This document shows positions 8,562-18,701 of a DNA stretch of 64,000 bases, piece by piece. A model generated the notes under the pieces. It did no database searches and was not told the DNA's origin. It saw only the letters and a list, made by a program, of their open reading frames with translations. Source of the stretch: Vibrio tasmaniensis. Its GTDB lineage: Bacteria; Pseudomonadota; Gammaproteobacteria; Enterobacterales; Vibrionaceae. Each line of letters opens with the position of its first letter. Position 1 is the stretch's first letter. The position numbers and the translations under genes are program-made. Where the stretch lies: positions 2,852,001 to 2,916,000 of the forward strand of contig NZ_AP025510.1 in the NCBI RefSeq assembly GCF_024347635.1. The letters are read 5' to 3'.

Positions 8562-10031
8562 TTACATCATAACAACATCAAACTGCTCTTGTATGTACAG
8601 AGGTTCAGCCTGGATTTTAACTTGCTTACCAATAAAGACTTCAAGCTCAGCAAGCGCATGAGATTCATCACCTTCTAACGCCTCGGCAACGGCAGCCGCC
8701 GCATAAACAACAAACTTATCGGCGTCATACGCGCGATTCACTCGTGTGATCTCTCGAAGAATTTCATAACAAACGGTTTCAACTGTCTTCACACTGCCGC
8801 GACCTTCACAAGCAGGGCAGCTAGAACACAAAATATGCTCAATACTTTCACGAGTACGTTTACGAGTCATCTCAACTAAGCCAAGCTGTGTGAAGCCATT
8901 AATATTGGTTTTCACTCGGTCTTTGTCTAATGCAGCCTCTAAAGAGGTGAGTACTCGCTTACGGTGTTCTTCAGACAGCATATCAATAAAATCGATAATG
9001 ATGATGCCGCCTAAATTACGAAGGCGAAGCTGACGAGCAATAGCTTGTGTCGCTTCGACGTTAGTATTGAAAATCGTCTCTTCTAGATTACGACGACCAA
9101 CAAAGGCGCCAGTATTGATATCAACAGTGGTCATCGCTTCTGTTTGGTCGATAATCAGATACCCACCAGACTTCAATTCGACTTTGCGATCCAATGAACG
9201 TTGAATTTCGTTCTCGGTATCGTACATATCAAAGATAGGCTTATCACCTTCATACAACTCAAGCTTGTCTGTTAGCTCAGGCACGTATTCAGAAGTAAAC
9301 TCTTTTAGGTTTTCATATTCTAGACGAGAATCGACCTGAATCTTGCTCAGCTCAGTACCGACAAAGTCACGTAAGATACGTTGGCTTAAGCACAACTCAC
9401 CATACAAGCGAGTACGAGCTTTGTGCTTACCACGACGTTCTAACACCTTTAACCATAATCGCTTCAAGAATGCGGCATCTTGCGCCAACTCATTTGAATC
9501 TGCGCCTTCTGCTGCCGTGCGGATGATGAAGCCACCGTGCTCGTCACAGTAACGAGACACGACTTTTTTTAGGCGGTTGCGTTCTGACTCACTATCAATT
9601 CTCTGAGAAACACCAACGTGGCTTGCGCCCGGCATGAATACCAGATAACGAGATGGTAAAGTAATGTCAGTGGTTAGACGGGCACCTTTGGTACCAAGAG
9701 GATCTTTGACCACTTGAACGACAATATCTTGCCCTTGGCGAACAAGCTCTGAAATATCACGAACCTGAAATTGCTTCTTTTCATTCTCAGCAACACATTC
9801 AGTGTGGGGGACAATATCAGAGGCGTGCAAAAAAGCTGCTTTATCAAGGCCAATATCCACAAATGCCGCCTGCATTCCAGGCAAAACACGGCTTACACGT
9901 CCTTTGTAGATATTTCCTACGATCCCGCGTCGAGCATCTCGTTCGACATGGATCTCTTGAAGAGCTCCCCCTTCAATCATGGCCACACGAGTCTCACTCG
10001 GGGTCACGTTCAGCAACAATTCAGCACTCAT
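8562..10031 (-). CDS. rng: Ribonuclease G
   Basis: RNase G is the RNase E paralogue that matures the 5' end of 16S rRNA and cleaves some mRNAs. The 489 residues equal the E. coli length. An S1-like RNA-binding region starts near residue 35 (GNIYKGRVSRVLPGMQAAFVD). The catalytic metal ligands are D304 in TVDINTGAF and D347 in IIDFIDM. The zinc-link cysteines are in the CPAC segment near residues 404-407, followed by EGRG. It lacks the long RNase E C-terminal scaffold. It is read with maf (20-bp gap) and yhdP (10-bp gap). The abundant rRNA operons elsewhere in the window supply its main known substrate. Confidence 0.97.
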   Translation of the reverse strand: MSAELLLNVTPSETRVAMIEGGALQEIHVERDARRGIVGNIYKGRVSRVLPGMQAAFVDIGLDKAAFLHASDIVPHTECVAENEKKQFQVRDISELVRQGQDIVVQVVKDPLGTKGARLTTDITLPSRYLVFMPGASHVGVSQRIDSESERNRLKKVVSRYCDEHGGFIIRTAAEGADSNELAQDAAFLKRLWLKVLERRGKHKARTRLYGELCLSQRILRDFVGTELSKIQVDSRLEYENLKEFTSEYVPELTDKLELYEGDKPIFDMYDTENEIQRSLDRKVELKSGGYLIIDQTEAMTTVDINTGAFVGRRNLEETIFNTNVEATQAIARQLRLRNLGGIIIIDFIDMLSEEHRKRVLTSLEAALDKDRVKTNINGFTQLGLVEMTRKRTRESIEHILCSSCPACEGRGSVKTVETVCYEILREITRVNRAYDADKFVVYAAAAVAEALEGDESHALAELEVFIGKQVKIQAEPLYIQEQFDVVMM

Positions 10032-10051
10032 GGTGCACCTCAGATTAGTAA

Positions 10052-10684
10052 TTATAAGAATTCTTGCAGTAGCTGGTCCGTTTCAAATAAAGGTAAGCCG
10101 ACAACGGCGTAATAACTACCTTCGATTCGGGTAACAAAGCGTCCGCCCAAACCTTGGATCCCATAGCTACCAGCTTTATCGCATGGCTCCCCTGTTTGCC
10201 AGTATTGTTCTATTTCTTTTTCACTGAGGGGTTTAAACCATACGTCGGTAATAATGATTTCTGTCTTTTGTTTTTCTTCCGATACAACAGAAACTGCCGT
10301 CATCACTTGGTGACGATCATTCGCTAACTGAGTAAGCATACGCTTAGAGTCAGCAAGGTCTATTGGCTTCTCGAGCACTTGCCCTTGGCTTACGACGACC
10401 GTGTCAGAGCCCAGAACCACTGTTTCAGAATCAAGAGAACTAGCAACTACAGTATCAGAACCAGAAGCAACATGCTGTTTTTCAGAAGGGTTATCTTTCA
10501 ATAAAGACAACGCAGCTAAGGCTTTATCTAAAGATAGTCGCTTAACGTACTCTTCGGCGGTTTCTTGAGCGTGTTTACACTCTTCGACATCAGTTACAAG
10601 GACAGAAAACTCATAACCGAGTTGAGATAACAATTCTTTGCGGCGTGGAGAGCCGGATGCCAAAACTAAATGTTTCTTTTCCAT
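10052..10684 (-). CDS. maf: Maf/YhdE nucleotide pyrophosphatase with an internal insertion
   Basis: Maf-family proteins hydrolyse nucleoside triphosphates, including modified bases, and are linked to septum control. N-terminal LASGSPRRKELL, the catalytic VLGSDTVVV and C-terminal DKAGSYGIQGLGG plus VGLPLFET are all present. Compared with E. coli YhdE as I recall it, there is an extra stretch of roughly 15-20 residues just before the catalytic aspartate (about residues 68-90). It repeats the GSDTVV motif, so the motif occurs twice about 19 residues apart. The start is taken as the ATG at 10684. A GTG two codons earlier (10690) is possible. The gene begins 7 bases after the mreD stop. Confidence 0.93.
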   Translation of the reverse strand: MEKKHLVLASGSPRRKELLSQLGYEFSVLVTDVEECKHAQETAEEYVKRLSLDKALAALSLLKDNPSEKQHVASGSDTVVASSLDSETVVLGSDTVVVSQGQVLEKPIDLADSKRMLTQLANDRHQVMTAVSVVSEEKQKTEIIITDVWFKPLSEKEIEQYWQTGEPCDKAGSYGIQGLGGRFVTRIEGSYYAVVGLPLFETDQLLQEFL

Positions 10685-10691
10685 CGTCACT

Positions 10692-11180
10692 CTACCTTAC
10701 ATGCCAATGGCGACGTACACGTCTCATTAATAAAAACATCCAAGGCCAAAGTATACAGTTTATCAATGCGCTCCATAGCGATAACGGATTGAAAACGACA
10801 TCTTGGATCAAATATTCACCAAAGAATATCAGCACTTCAAACAACACTGTTAAGGCTGCAATGATTATCGCTTGCTGCCATAGCGCCATATTTCGAATCA
10901 CGAGGAAGTTCATTGCAATAATGTACATTACTATTGCCATCATCATGCCTCTAATACCGAGAGTCGAACCGATCAAAAGGTCCCACAATAAGCCCAGTAC
11001 TAGAGCACTACCAACGTTAACTCTGTAAGGTAACGCTAAAACCCAATAGCAGGTAACCAGTAATAACCAAGATGGCCTGAATAGGTCTAAACTACCCGGC
11101 CAAGGGATCGTTTGTAGAATAAGTGCTATCAAAAATGAGCAGCCAATGACTACTTTGCTTCTTAAAACGCTATTGGCCAT
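10692..11180 (-). CDS. mreD: Rod shape-determining protein MreD
   Basis: MreD is an integral inner-membrane subunit of the elongasome. It works with MreB, MreC, RodA and PBP2 in lateral-wall synthesis. The product is 162 residues, as in E. coli. Several hydrophobic helices are visible, including VVIGCSFLIALILQTI, a block around residues 38-55, and LWSALINCILWPWMFLLM near the end. The ATG at 11180 is preferred because aagg lies 5 bases upstream. A GTG two codons earlier is less well placed. It overlaps the mreC 3' end by about 11 bp, which implies translational coupling. Confidence 0.94.
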   Translation of the reverse strand: MANSVLRSKVVIGCSFLIALILQTIPWPGSLDLFRPSWLLLVTCYWVLALPYRVNVGSALVLGLLWDLLIGSTLGIRGMMMAIVMYIIAMNFLVIRNMALWQQAIIIAALTVLFEVLIFFGEYLIQDVVFNPLSLWSALINCILWPWMFLLMRRVRRHWHVR

Positions 11181-12057
11181 TTTCACCTTCTAACAATGCT
11201 TGTTCGATACTGGATTGTTCTGCTTGCATCTGTTTATTTTCATCAGGCCACACAAGCAACAAGTATCTGAGCTTATCAAACTCAACTACAGGTTCTGCTT
11301 TAATAACGGCGAACTCACGCTTCGGATCATAATCAACGGCAGTCACATAAGCGACTGGATAACCCTCTGGATATACACCACCAAGTCCAGATGTCACCAG
11401 CAGATCTTCTTCTTGGATATCTGTACTGGTTGGAATGTGCTCTAACTGGATCTCATCAATCATGCCATTACCAGAAGCAATAACACGTATATCGTTACGA
11501 ATAACCTGAACAGGAATTGCGTTATTTGCATCAGTCAGTAGCAAAACACGACTATTATGAGCAGCAACAAAAGTGACTTGACCAACAATGCCTTTTTCAT
11601 TGATCACAGGCTGACCTTCGTACACTCCATCAATCTGACCTTTGTCGATCACGACTTGGTGACGGTAGGGTGAAGTATCCACCGCCATAACCTCTGTGAC
11701 GACCTTCTTCTCATCACGAATAAACGGAGAGCCTAATAGCTTGCGAAGGCGCTTGTTTTCTTCTTGATATTGCTCAAGCAGAATCAACTCGCTCTTCAGT
11801 CGCAAGACTTCTCGTTTAATATTATGGTTGGATTCAATGAGCCCTTTACGAGTACTAAAACGGTCGTATACGCCATCAAACATGGTGCGAGGCAAATTAG
11901 CGGCATACTGAATTGGCGCAACCATACTGTTTAATAGATAGCGGACATTTGAGAATGCATCTAAACGACTATCAGCCAGCATAAGGCTGGCTGATAATGT
12001 TACAGCAAAAAACAGGCGCAATTGTAGAGAGGGACCTCTACCAAAAATTGGCTTCAT
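11170..12057 (-). CDS. mreC: Rod shape-determining protein MreC
   Basis: MreC is a bitopic membrane protein that links the MreB filament to periplasmic wall enzymes. The 295 residues show a short cytoplasmic start and one membrane segment at about 13-30. A coiled coil follows (about 68-105, IKREVLRLKSELILLEQYQEENK without its ends). The periplasmic beta domain contains VVIDKGQIDGVYEGQPVI and TSGLGGVYPEGYPVAYV, both characteristic of MreC. It is separated from mreB by 94 bp that hold a long hairpin, and it overlaps mreD. Confidence 0.96.
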   Translation of the reverse strand: MKPIFGRGPSLQLRLFFAVTLSASLMLADSRLDAFSNVRYLLNSMVAPIQYAANLPRTMFDGVYDRFSTRKGLIESNHNIKREVLRLKSELILLEQYQEENKRLRKLLGSPFIRDEKKVVTEVMAVDTSPYRHQVVIDKGQIDGVYEGQPVINEKGIVGQVTFVAAHNSRVLLLTDANNAIPVQVIRNDIRVIASGNGMIDEIQLEHIPTSTDIQEEDLLVTSGLGGVYPEGYPVAYVTAVDYDPKREFAVIKAEPVVEFDKLRYLLLVWPDENKQMQAEQSSIEQALLEGENGQ

Positions 12058-12099
12058 TCTATATTTGGTCCTAGAGCGACATTTGATCCTATAGACAAG

Positions 12100-12145
12100 G
12101 TGTTAGGCTCTTTACATAAAACTAGATAAGAAAAGAGCCTAACAC
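12100..12145 (-). terminator. Long hairpin between mreB and mreC
   Basis: A perfect 14-bp stem (12100-12113 with 12132-12145, gtgttaggctcttt and its complement) encloses an 18-nt AT-rich loop just after the mreB stop. The strand read by RNA polymerase continues with accttgtc rather than a U tract. It is therefore not a standard strong terminator. It could partly terminate or pause transcription, or protect the mreB 3' end, lowering mreCD relative to mreB. Confidence 0.6.
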
Positions 12146-12151
12146 TAGATA

Positions 12152-13204
<1,053 letters not shown>

Positions 13205-13247
13205 TCATCCTGCAAGAATTAGAAGACAAAAATTGCACTAAATGTAC

Positions 13248-13276
13248 CAATGCCTTGCTGTCACGGCAAGGCATTG
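13248..13276 (-). terminator. Hairpin in the mshQ-mreB gap, possible end of the msh operon
   Basis: A perfect 11-bp stem (caatgccttgc at 13248-13258, paired with 13266-13276) has a 7-nt loop. It lies about 70 bp after the mshQ stop. On the transcribed strand it is followed by gtacattt, so the U tract is poor. It may be a weak terminator between the pilus operon and mreB. Confidence 0.5.
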
Positions 13277-13346
13277 AAGTATAAACATGGACTGAAACCC
13301 ACAATTTCTTACAGATTCCTAACTTAACAGCCAAAAAATCATATTA

Positions 13347-16300
13347 TTACTGACCTATTAAGCCATTTTCACCTCGGTAGATCACACGGTCGTTCCCACG
13401 ATGGATACCAAAGGTGACGACTGTTGATGGGTTTTCTTCATCAATACCGTCTTGGTCCCAATCAAACATTAGCCAAGGCATATTATTGTTTATGGAGTCA
13501 AGCTGCTGCCAAATTTGCACTTGTTCCCTAGTTACAGCATTAGGGGCTTGCTGTGCTGTAAAATTGTCCGACACACCATCATTCACATCAGCAGTTCCCG
13601 TTAATGTCGCCGTAGTCGCTCCCCCAACAGGCCATATAACCGTAGGGTTTCCATCCATTTCAGCATCGATATCAGTGAAACTATCAAATACATTGTTAAT
13701 AAAAGCACCGTTTGTCCAATACTGAACTTGAAGAGGAACGGTAATCGAACTACCTTCAACCCCACCTACATCACTCAAATTTACACGACCAAAAACCACA
13801 TTGGGTTGGCTATCAGGCAGTCGTTGTGCTGTCATGCCAGAAGGATCGGTTGGTTGTGTTTTGAATTGCACAGGATCAGACAGTGTTGCTGTAAAAACAT
13901 TCAAAGAGACATCTCGAATTGGCCCACCATCAAAATTAAAAGGACCATCAGGCGAAAAGTCAGCCTGCTTCTGCCATGATATATCGTTGTTATTGATCGC
14001 CCCTCGACTACCTCGATAAGTTAAATTCAAGCGATTACCGTTGAGTAAACGCCCTTCATCTAACTCAAAAAAAGCTCGCTGAATAGGGTTGAAACTTCCG
14101 TAATTATGAGTTTCATTCCCCAACTTACTATAAGCCGCAACATTAATGGAGACATTGTCAAACTCTTGATTCATGTAAGTAAAAGCTTGCCCAGCAGGAT
14201 TTTCCCACTCATTATTCAACGTATTAAAGTAATCAGGATAAAAGCGGCCAATGACTTGGCGATCTTTTTGTACATCACGACCAAGATAGACCGCGCTACT
14301 TATAAACTCGATAGAACCAACTTCACTCCAAGTATGAGCTAGAGTATTTAGTACCTGGTTAGTGCTAAATGAAGGAATGACACTAGGTGTCACTGCCCCT
14401 GGTTTGGGATTTAATAATGGATCTGGATAAACCACCTTAAAATCTAAATCTAAGGGACCACTATCAAGTGAATAATTACTTGTCACTGGGTAGGCGCATT
14501 CATCAGCGATGCCTAATACTGAATCTGGATGAATAATTGGTTTATAGTCAACAATGAAGTCAGTTCCTGCAGGTATAAAACCATCCCCTGTCGCCCCACT
14601 GGCAGGGTTAAATGAAGCTCCCGAACGAACATCACATATTGCTATTTTCCAAGGACGAGCCTTCAAGGTAATTTGACCTTTCAACGCACCGCCATCGCTA
14701 GGGCAGTTCGCGATTGTCGGGGGTTGAGTTGAACACCTAAAGCTCTTATCTTCAAGTGTGACAACTAACTCGCCTGAGTTATCAAATTGAATAGCAACAT
14801 CCTCAACCATCCCTTTAGAGAAGTTAAAATCGCCACTGCCAAGGCTACCACCGCCACCACTTCCGGGCTTTTGAAGCACGTACCCAAGATCGTTCACATC
14901 TAACTTTTCCGCATAATTCATCACAATAGGCGTTGGTGATGCATTATTACTACAAGCTAAGACTCGAACATCAATATCTTCTGCTTTTCCGGCAATGACC
15001 TCTAGCGGTTGATTATTCCATGTAGAATTAGCACTCGGCTTAATATCAAACCGATAAGGTACAAAGCTAATGTCTTTTTGATCTTGGATAGTCGTTCCAT
15101 TAACTGATGCAGTCGCAAGCACATCACCGTATTTATTACCACTTCGACCATCAATATTAAAAACAAACCTCTTGTTTTGGCTATCAAAAGACCCGCTACT
15201 AAAAGTTACCTCAGGTGCACTTATAGATACAGTATCCCCATTGACATCGCTCATTGGTTGACTGTTTTCATCATAAGGCACGACATACACTTCAGCCTTA
15301 TCATCACAAGTTAAGTGATAGTTGTTTGGTTTGATCTCTATATATTTTATCGTTGGACTAGGAGGCGTGTAACACCCTGCTATTGACTTAGCCCTTATAA
15401 AACTAGTATCTGACGACCTAAATGAAACTCTAGGAGCGGTAATTGCTCCGGTCATTTGAAAACGAGCGACACCATTAATATCGAAACCAGCACTGATAGC
15501 CTCTGGCGATACATACACATTCGCATTCAAACGGATATCAGAACCACCTAAAGGCCAAAAAGATGAAAAACGGCCATGACCAACAAGCGTAAAGTCATTG
15601 TGATCATAGTTAGAATCACTCTGCTCATCTATTCCTGCATTAATGTATATACGACTTTTATGAGACAAATTTATATGGTTGTAGTGAATAACAACTGGAC
15701 CATCACCTTTCACCTTAATGTAAGAATCGTTATGATTAAAATTGATGGTGTCAATCCAATACTCTCCAGCGGGAAAAACAACTGTGCTCGTATTTGCGCT
15801 AAAAGATAATGAAGTATAATTAAATTGAGTCGCCTCAGTCGTCTGATTATTGCCAGCCGCTATCAACACACCGCCCGAAGGGTTAAAAGCAGTAGTATCC
15901 GGAACACCTAACGGAAATAAATTCTTAGCCGAACTCACCGTACAACTTCCGCCACTATTCTGCCCGTCTTTATAAACACAAGCCCCAAGACCAGAAACTC
16001 TAGAAGAAGTAAAACCTAATGCTTCTGATTTGGATATTTGATCGAGATAGATATTATTTCCAGTACCATTTCCTGAAGATATATCCAGTTGTCCATCCCA
16101 TGGAGTCCATTCTCCGGGATTTGCACCTGGCAAATAACGGTTTGATTGCAACATTTCAGGAAAGTAATCACATTTTTGAATAGGGGGCTTTGGCCTGACT
16201 TCTTCAAATGCAAAGAACCCAACTCTTTCATATGTCTGATGCGAGCGATTTGAAGCGTCTTCTTCTAGCATAAATGTAAAATAATCCGGATTCGATAGTT

Positions 16301-17561
16301 CACATAACCTCAACCACCCTCCATCCGATCCACTTCGAGTTTGCTTTTGAATAATCACACCAAAGTCTTGGAACGACTGGCCATGGAACACCTGATTATC
16401 AATACAAGACTGCGCTAATGAAGCGCTTTGATTGTATGAACTACTGGGTTTATTAAAAACAAAACGAACACCATCTGAAGTTTGCCCAGAAAACTCAGGT
16501 GCCGCCATATACCCTACAGTTCTGCGTCTATAGCTTGTAGGAGTAGGTACATTTTGCCGGCCAAATTCTAAGGCCAGCCGAAAATTCGAGGTTCCAACAT
16601 TTTTATGTGCAGTAGTTACCCAAAAATCCTTACCGCTATCGGGCTGAACTTGAGAAAAGACAATAGGAGCCGCAGAGAAACGTTGAGAGTAAGTTTCCCG
16701 TTTCCAACCCTCCCCATTTGTATTTCCTGCCGTTTGGAAGTGATTCAGCTCAACTTTACTTACACGTATTATTTTCCCTGGCTGAGATTCATCTAATATT
16801 ACGTCCCCAACCTCTGCTGCAAAATAATAGATCGGATCCATTAAGTTAGGATCAGAGCTTAAAGGGAAGCGTTGTTTAACTTCGACCCGATCTTTAGTCA
16901 CAGATGTGACGAACATTGCCGATGGATTATCATTTAGATTATAAGAAGACATTAATATAACGACAGGCGTCGTTTTAAAATCTTCATCAAAATCAAAGCT
17001 ACAGGAATACCCATTACAAGAGCTAGCGTCTACCTCTCCAAATTCAAATAACGGTTTAGAACGTGGTACCAAGGGCTGGCAATCTTTTTCCGATATGCAG
17101 TATTGGGAACTACTAGTGAAACTATCACCAATCAGTGTAATGGTAACAAATGGGTCGAATTTATCAGCGCCAGTGGCATAAGATAAATCAAAGTTATTAA
17201 TAACTTTTTTCTGAGTACCATCTACTGAGTAGGTTAATTTTCCACTTATCCATCTAGCGTTATAATTAGAAGTACGCTCAAACTTAACCTGAAATTGTCG
17301 AAGGACGTCATCATCTTCATAATCTTCGTCAAAGATTTGCTGATAATAATCATCAAAATCATCATCATCTGTCCATAACGGGAAATATTGGCTATTCGCT
17401 AATCGAATTCGATTCGACCCGTCAGACTCAAGAGAAAAAGTGATACAAAAACCATTGCGAGCATCTACAGAAGAGCCATTAGCTAGACAAGTGGAAGCAT
17501 ACGAAAACGATGATATGCCGAGAGAAAACAACAAAGCCAATGATAAAAATAGTACTCTCAT
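13347..17561 (-). CDS. mshQ: MSHA biogenesis protein MshQ (large secreted or surface protein)
   Basis: MshQ is the last and largest product of the MSHA locus, about 1404 residues here. Its molecular role is unknown. A clear Sec signal peptide (MRVLFLSLALLFSLGISSFSYA, shown in part) is followed by a beta-rich extracellular-type sequence with paired cysteines. There are acidic runs near residue 70 (DDDDFDDYYQQ) and a polyglycine linker GSGGGGSLGSGD. The mid-region parallel-beta-like part resembles adhesin scaffolds, but I cannot assign a fold. The ATG at 17561 overlaps the mshP stop as TAATG, so translation is coupled. A GTG four codons upstream is less likely. Placement at the end of the minor pilin genes suggests a tip- or surface-associated product (inference). 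Confidence 0.9.
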   Translation of the reverse strand: MRVLFLSLALLFSLGISSFSYASTCLANGSSVDARNGFCITFSLESDGSNRIRLANSQYFPLWTDDDDFDDYYQQIFDEDYEDDDVLRQFQVKFERTSNYNARWISGKLTYSVDGTQKKVINNFDLSYATGADKFDPFVTITLIGDSFTSSSQYCISEKDCQPLVPRSKPLFEFGEVDASSCNGYSCSFDFDEDFKTTPVVILMSSYNLNDNPSAMFVTSVTKDRVEVKQRFPLSSDPNLMDPIYYFAAEVGDVILDESQPGKIIRVSKVELNHFQTAGNTNGEGWKRETYSQRFSAAPIVFSQVQPDSGKDFWVTTAHKNVGTSNFRLALEFGRQNVPTPTSYRRRTVGYMAAPEFSGQTSDGVRFVFNKPSSSYNQSASLAQSCIDNQVFHGQSFQDFGVIIQKQTRSGSDGGWLRLCELSNPDYFTFMLEEDASNRSHQTYERVGFFAFEEVRPKPPIQKCDYFPEMLQSNRYLPGANPGEWTPWDGQLDISSGNGTGNNIYLDQISKSEALGFTSSRVSGLGACVYKDGQNSGGSCTVSSAKNLFPLGVPDTTAFNPSGGVLIAAGNNQTTEATQFNYTSLSFSANTSTVVFPAGEYWIDTINFNHNDSYIKVKGDGPVVIHYNHINLSHKSRIYINAGIDEQSDSNYDHNDFTLVGHGRFSSFWPLGGSDIRLNANVYVSPEAISAGFDINGVARFQMTGAITAPRVSFRSSDTSFIRAKSIAGCYTPPSPTIKYIEIKPNNYHLTCDDKAEVYVVPYDENSQPMSDVNGDTVSISAPEVTFSSGSFDSQNKRFVFNIDGRSGNKYGDVLATASVNGTTIQDQKDISFVPYRFDIKPSANSTWNNQPLEVIAGKAEDIDVRVLACSNNASPTPIVMNYAEKLDVNDLGYVLQKPGSGGGGSLGSGDFNFSKGMVEDVAIQFDNSGELVVTLEDKSFRCSTQPPTIANCPSDGGALKGQITLKARPWKIAICDVRSGASFNPASGATGDGFIPAGTDFIVDYKPIIHPDSVLGIADECAYPVTSNYSLDSGPLDLDFKVVYPDPLLNPKPGAVTPSVIPSFSTNQVLNTLAHTWSEVGSIEFISSAVYLGRDVQKDRQVIGRFYPDYFNTLNNEWENPAGQAFTYMNQEFDNVSINVAAYSKLGNETHNYGSFNPIQRAFFELDEGRLLNGNRLNLTYRGSRGAINNNDISWQKQADFSPDGPFNFDGGPIRDVSLNVFTATLSDPVQFKTQPTDPSGMTAQRLPDSQPNVVFGRVNLSDVGGVEGSSITVPLQVQYWTNGAFINNVFDSFTDIDAEMDGNPTVIWPVGGATTATLTGTADVNDGVSDNFTAQQAPNAVTREQVQIWQQLDSINNNMPWLMFDWDQDGIDEENPSTVVTFGIHRGNDRVIYRGENGLIGQ

Positions 17562-17989
17562 TATCTCACCCACACATCTTGACTACGTTGCATTAAATTC
17601 ACACCCGTTCCGCACATTGCGACCGCTCTTACTGTGTATAACTGAGAACTATCGACAAGTTGACCACCTGTTGGTGAGCACGTTATTTGAACATCAGCAC
17701 ATCCAATCGTCGTTGCGAAATTCATAGTAGAACCATCTAAATTAGTACACGCTGCAGCCACATCAAATGAAACCGTTGTGTTGGCTCTAGGTGGATATAT
17801 CTGCATTAAGGCTCGCTCTATTGCCGAATGAGCTAAAAGATGGGCTTGAGTACCAATCACATCTTTTGTATGGGCGTCATGATTGGACCACTCTATGCGA
17901 TTTAAGGTTGTCGCAAGAAAGCCCATCACCACCAAGACAAAGATAACGACAATATACAGGCTTCCGACTTGTCTTTTTTTAAGGAACAT
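17561..17989 (-). CDS. mshP: MSHA biogenesis protein MshP
   Basis: This small protein of 142 residues has one N-terminal hydrophobic helix (GSLYIVVIFVLVVMGFLATTL). It begins with a short basic leader, MFLKKRQ, and has paired cysteines in the C-terminal half. The shape resembles PilX/GspK-like pilin-related proteins, which enter the pilus tip complex. The usual prepilin cleavage site (G then F/M at +1) is replaced by QVGSLY, so processing is uncertain. It overlaps mshO by 11 bp and mshQ by one base, consistent with one polycistronic message. Confidence 0.88.
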   Translation of the reverse strand: MFLKKRQVGSLYIVVIFVLVVMGFLATTLNRIEWSNHDAHTKDVIGTQAHLLAHSAIERALMQIYPPRANTTVSFDVAAACTNLDGSTMNFATTIGCADVQITCSPTGGQLVDSSQLYTVRAVAMCGTGVNLMQRSQDVWVR

Positions 17990-18701
17990 TGATCACCTGT
18001 ATGTCTTGCTGGAAGTTGGTCAGTTCATCCCCGACTTGGTTTCTAAATTCAAACTCAAGATGGACGACACCATTACGCTGAACATTTGCGGGTTGATAGT
18101 CTAAAACCCCAGCCACTCCCGTGTCCGAAATTGGGATTAATGCGCCATTTCCTTCACTTCTCCATACTCGGCCATTCACAATACAATAGCTGACGCGGCC
18201 ATTAGGGTTGTAAATATAGTGTCGATTTGAAACTGAATTGCCCACAAGGTTTCCAGACTCATTAGCAAGCAAGAACGTATTATTCGTTGCAATTACAGCG
18301 GCTAAGGGGAAATCATTATTGGTCGGTGTCGCTTCTGTAGGATTTATCACTAGAGATAACGGGGCTAGAACAGCAGCCGTCAGTGCATTATTACCTGTGA
18401 CAAATTGAATATCATCGCCCGATATAGCGTAAATTCCAGAGGTAACGATAGGGAAAAATGAAACACAGCGAGCTCCCGGGACAACAGCGTTTTGATTTAA
18501 CATATTAGGTACAGCATGACGTACTTCACGGGTGATTTTTTCTATCACAAACTTTGCTTGAGTTTGCAAACGCTGCCTATCTACGGTGTCCGCATAGCCA
18601 CGCGCACCTAACTCAACAAACCCAGCAATACCTACAACTAAAATACTACCAACAATCATGGTGATAATCATTTCAATAAGAGTGAAACCTTGCCTTCTCA
18701 T
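17979..18701 (-). CDS. mshO: MSHA minor pilin MshO
   Basis: This minor pilin is 240 residues and is made as a prepilin. MRRQG precedes the cleavage site and FTLIEMIITMIVGSILVVGI begins the mature helix. The Glu at +5 is needed for assembly in this family. It is comparable in size and position to GspJ/PilW-like minor pilins that start fibre assembly. It overlaps the mshD stop as TAATG at 18701-18703 and runs 11 bp into mshP. Confidence 0.92.
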   Translation of the reverse strand: MRRQGFTLIEMIITMIVGSILVVGIAGFVELGARGYADTVDRQRLQTQAKFVIEKITREVRHAVPNMLNQNAVVPGARCVSFFPIVTSGIYAISGDDIQFVTGNNALTAAVLAPLSLVINPTEATPTNNDFPLAAVIATNNTFLLANESGNLVGNSVSNRHYIYNPNGRVSYCIVNGRVWRSEGNGALIPISDTGVAGVLDYQPANVQRNGVVHLEFEFRNQVGDELTNFQQDIQVINVP

